A program made the translations under genes and the position numbers. The notes beneath the pieces were generated by a model, which saw nothing but the letters and a program-made list of their open reading frames with translations, did not search any database and had not been told where the DNA came from. Positions 61,888 to 64,000 of a stretch of DNA of 64,000 bases are shown piece after piece. Numbering within the stretch: position 1 is the first letter of the stretch; each line of letters starts with the position of its first letter. The stretch is from Saccharothrix deserti (GTDB lineage: Bacteria; Actinomycetota; Actinomycetes; Mycobacteriales; Pseudonocardiaceae): NCBI RefSeq assembly GCF_009769385.1, contig NZ_VKAB01000011.1, positions 124,001-188,000 on the forward strand, given 5' to 3'.

Positions 61888-62676
61888 TCAAGCGCCGGTG
61901 AGGTGACGCAGGTACGCCTCGGGGTTGTTCAGGTACCGACGCCAGTGGTCGACCAGTTCCAGGTCCGCCCACGTGGTTCGGCGCAGACCGTGCTCACCGA
62001 CCTCGATGATGTCGGCTCCCGGCGTGGAGGCCAGGATCGGCGAGTGGGTCGCGCACACGACCTGCGCCCCCGATTCGCCGAGTTCGTGCATCAGAGCCAC
62101 GAGCTGGAGACAAGCGGTGAACGACAGCGCCGACTCGGGTTCGTCCATCACGTAGAAGCCGGGGTCGCGGAACATCGCCCGGAACACGGCCAGGAAACCT
62201 TCACCGTGGCTGAGCCGGGAAGTGTCCTCCTCCCAGTAGCCGGGCACACCGCCGAACGCCTCGGTCATCCCGAACGCGGTCTCGGCACGCAGGAAGAACC
62301 CCTTCTTCCTCAACCGGGGCCCGGCCAGCATCGCCGCGCCCCGCGAGGTCGTCTCCAGCCGCAGCACCTCGCCGAGCGGCGTCTTGGTCGGATCGGCGTT
62401 GCCGAACACCCGAGCCGCCCGGCCGCCCCGCGCGTCGAGCTTGAACCCCTCGGCGATGGCCTCGACCAACGTCGACTTGCCGGAGCCGTTGTCACCGACC
62501 AGGAAAGTCACCGGACGGGTGAACTCCACCCCGTGCTCGACCACCTCCGCCACGGCCGGAACCGTGTACGGCCAGTGGCGGCGGTCGGCGGGACGCAGGG
62601 ATTCCGGCACGTAGGCCCGGCTGACGAACACGAACACACTCCTAGCCGTAGCGGGACCGGCACGACGGCCGGACAT
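61888..62676 (-). CDS. AAA/SMC-like predicted ATPase
   Basis: This 262-aa ATPase has Walker A FLVGDNGSGKSTLVEAIAEG, an ABC-like signature region SRLSHGEGFLAVFRAMF, Walker B FYVMDEPESALS and a switch His in ATHSPIL. It belongs to the small predicted-ATPase family related to SMC/OLD proteins. ATG 62676 was chosen because residues from the 62772 start are unlike the family. No nuclease partner is adjacent, so a defence role is not indicated. Confidence 0.85.
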   Translation of the reverse strand: MSGRRAGPATARSVFVFVSRAYVPESLRPADRRHWPYTVPAVAEVVEHGVEFTRPVTFLVGDNGSGKSTLVEAIAEGFKLDARGGRAARVFGNADPTKTPLGEVLRLETTSRGAAMLAGPRLRKKGFFLRAETAFGMTEAFGGVPGYWEEDTSRLSHGEGFLAVFRAMFRDPGFYVMDEPESALSFTACLQLVALMHELGESGAQVVCATHSPILASTPGADIIEVGEHGLRRTTWADLELVDHWRRYLNNPEAYLRHLTGA

Positions 62677-62729
62677 CGGGCGGTCGCCCACGACGTAGCG
62701 TGCCGGATCGGACGGTGGGCATTCGGCAC

Positions 62730-62762
62730 ACGGGCCCGTGAGTCGCCGACTCACGGGCCCGT
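62730..62762 (-). terminator. Terminator after the M15/extensin-like gene
   Basis: ACGGGCCCGTGAGT (62730-62743) pairs perfectly with 62749-62762, a 14-bp stem with a 5-base loop, 28 bases beyond the stop codon. Confidence 0.85.
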
Positions 62763-62789
62763 CACCGCGCAACCACCGTCGTGGTCAGG

Positions 62790-63449
62790 TCAGAACGCCT
62801 GGTTCGCGAAACCCTTCCGCGCCGCCGCCGACAGGAACGACTGCCACGCCGCACTGCTGGTGTGCGGGTCGCCCGTCGTGCCCAGGCGGGACTTGGCCGT
62901 GTTGAACGCGCTCTGCGTCAACGAGCCCCAGTCGCCGTCCACCGCCAGGCCCGAGTTCAGGAAGTTGTTGCACAGGGCCTGGACGAACTTCGTGTCGCTC
63001 TCCGAACTCGTCACGCAGCGGACCGGCAGGCCGCCGAAGTCCGAGTGGATGTGGTCGGCGTGGTCGGCGTTGTACCAGCCGTCCAACGCGTACCGGAACC
63101 GCCGCCGGCACACCGCGTCGACCGCCAGGTACCGGCGCCGGGTGGCGAGCGTGCCGGACGCGTGGTCGCGGTCCAGCGGCGACGAGATCTGCCCGCCGCT
63201 CCACCGGACGTGGTCGAGGTCCATCGCGGTGCCCGCGCCGTGCTGGCCGGGCTTGTTCACGTAGAAGCCCGCCGAGACCAGGTACGTGATGCTGCCGTAC
63301 GCCGACGACAACGACCGCAGGTCGCGGATCCACAGCACCAGGCTGTCGTAGAACGCCTGGGTGGCCTGCCAGTTGCGCAACGTCGTGTTGCCACGACTGG
63401 ACCGCCAGTAGTACACGGGGGTGCCGTCGATCCGGCTGAACGTGATCAT
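62790..63449 (-). CDS. M15/extensin-like protein with peptidoglycan-binding tail
   Basis: This 219-aa protein has HGAGTAMDLDHVRW (HxxGxAxD, the first two zinc ligands of M15-type peptidases) and HADHIHSDFGG (third His). A C-terminal VDGDWGSLTQSAFNTAKSRL repeat is typical of peptidoglycan-binding domains. No signal peptide is seen. ATG 63449 overlaps the stop of the upstream gene (ATGA). It could cleave cell-wall peptides or be a phage-tail-like structural enzyme. Confidence 0.75.
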   Translation of the reverse strand: MITFSRIDGTPVYYWRSSRGNTTLRNWQATQAFYDSLVLWIRDLRSLSSAYGSITYLVSAGFYVNKPGQHGAGTAMDLDHVRWSGGQISSPLDRDHASGTLATRRRYLAVDAVCRRRFRYALDGWYNADHADHIHSDFGGLPVRCVTSSESDTKFVQALCNNFLNSGLAVDGDWGSLTQSAFNTAKSRLGTTGDPHTSSAAWQSFLSAAARKGFANQAF

Positions 63450-64000
63450 CGGGCCGCCTCCACGGTGATCAGCCGGCCGCCGGTGAGCCAGCCGGACCGG
63501 GTGCCCGCGACACCCAGCGCCTTCGCGTCCTGCGGCACGGCCGGGCGGGTCCGGTCCGCGTCCAGCACGCCGGTGAGCGGGGTGGCGTCCACCATCTCGT
63601 TGCCGACCCAGTGCACCCGGCCGTCCACCAGCGTCAGACCGCGCACCGCGACACCGTCCAGGCGGGGGCGGACGGTCCACGTGACGCCGTCGCGCGACGT
63701 GTGCAGGACGGTGCCGGAGATGTCCACGGCCGCCGCGATCCAGCCGTCGCCCGTGGCGGCGACGGCGGTGGCCGACAGGCCGTCGGTCCATTCGAGGCCG
63801 CGGACGGGGACGGTGTTCCAGCCCGACCCGGTGCGGCGGGCGGCGATGCGGACCACCGGAGCGCGCTCGTGCTTCACCACGGAGCCGAGCGCCAGGCCGT
63901 CGCCGACCGCGGTGAACTCCGAGCGCACGCCGTGGAGCCGCCGGGCTTCGCGCCACGTGACGCCGTCGGTGGACTCCCAGATCGTGGCGATCGGGTCGCC
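63446..64000 (-). CDS. Repeat-rich protein, 5' end outside the window
   Basis: The frame is open to the window edge; 184 residues are visible. They hold recurring W-S/T-x-DGVTW units (IWESTDGVTWREARRL, LHTSRDGVTWTVRPRL), the Asp-box-like signature of sialidase-type beta-propellers. Translation is coupled to the M15-like gene. Likely an extracytoplasmic or structural propeller; function unknown. Confidence 0.7.
   Translation of the reverse strand, partial: GDPIATIWESTDGVTWREARRLHGVRSEFTAVGDGLALGSVVKHERAPVVRIAARRTGSGWNTVPVRGLEWTDGLSATAVAATGDGWIAAAVDISGTVLHTSRDGVTWTVRPRLDGVAVRGLTLVDGRVHWVGNEMVDATPLTGVLDADRTRPAVPQDAKALGVAGTRSGWLTGGRLITVEAAR

Noticed and set aside
61888..62676. Anti-phage defence ATPase (OLD/Gabija-like)
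   Set aside because: The ATPase lacks a Toprim nuclease domain, and its neighbours are a hypothetical protein and a wall-related gene, not nucleases or methylases.
1..64000. tRNA, rRNA or replication-origin features
   Set aside because: No cloverleaf with conserved T-loop, no rRNA segment and no DnaA-box cluster was recognised on either strand.

Overview
The window is high-GC DNA with dense, often overlapping genes, frequent GTG starts, SARP/LAL/TetR regulators and paired acyl-CoA dehydrogenases. This points to a filamentous actinomycete, probably of the Pseudonocardiaceae (Saccharothrix/Lentzea/Actinosynnema type). That placement is inferred from gene content and style; no rRNA gene or tRNA is visible.

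Region 1 (about 1-20.2 kb) is a specialised-metabolite cluster. Its core pairs a PcaB-like lyase (nitrosuccinate lyase type, CreD) with a flavin monooxygenase (aspartate N-oxygenase type, CreE). These two would turn aspartate into nitrous acid. Divergent from them are a dedicated aspartokinase, a DhnA-type aldolase and a dehydroquinate-synthase-II-like enzyme, the set that makes 3-amino-4-hydroxybenzoate in grixazone and cremeomycin pathways. An O-methyltransferase and an acyl-AMP-ligase-like protein (candidate diazotase, CreM type) follow. The inference is an aromatic diazo or other N-N bonded product with both nitrogens drawn from aspartate. A BBE oxidase, VOC protein, LAL regulator, SMR efflux pump, SDR with TetR, cupin, two NAD(P)-binding proteins and an amine-oxidase-like flavoprotein surround the core.

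Region 2 (20.3-24.6 kb) holds ordinary genes: a GlxA-type AraC regulator, a DUF305 lipoprotein, a LuxR regulator and a methyltransferase.

Region 3 (24.6-45.6 kb) is a CoA-thioester catabolic island: Liv-type ABC transporter, four acyl-CoA dehydrogenases, enoyl-CoA hydratases, thiolases, an OB-fold partner, two APH-like kinases, AMP ligase, SDRs, a flavoprotein, a metallo-hydrolase and a TetR regulator. Five copies of a 15-bp near-palindrome (TTGAAYTSAGTTCAR) sit in front of its operons, so it looks like one regulon. It is also badly eroded. Single-base shifts in G/C runs break an alcohol dehydrogenase, a LivM-LivG-LivF fusion and one acyl-CoA dehydrogenase. Larger deletions have removed the cores or ends of SDRs, a thiolase, an enoyl-CoA hydratase, a PfkB kinase, a flavoprotein and an APH kinase.

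Region 4 (45.6-51.7 kb) carries an Lrp regulator, two convergent 52-aa paralogues, a small SARP, an elongation-factor-G paralogue and a membrane-anchored surface protein. Region 5 (51.8-55.1 kb) is a patch of gene fragments around a DoxX protein, a DUF6292 protein and a TetR gene with tandem palindromic operators. Region 6 (55.1-58.9 kb) is an arsenic-type locus: MFS transporter, ArsO-like flavoprotein and a divergent ArsR-GNAT fusion. Region 7 (59-64 kb) has an Eis-like acetyltransferase, a ligase remnant, a DinB protein, an ATPase and an M15/extensin-like protein.
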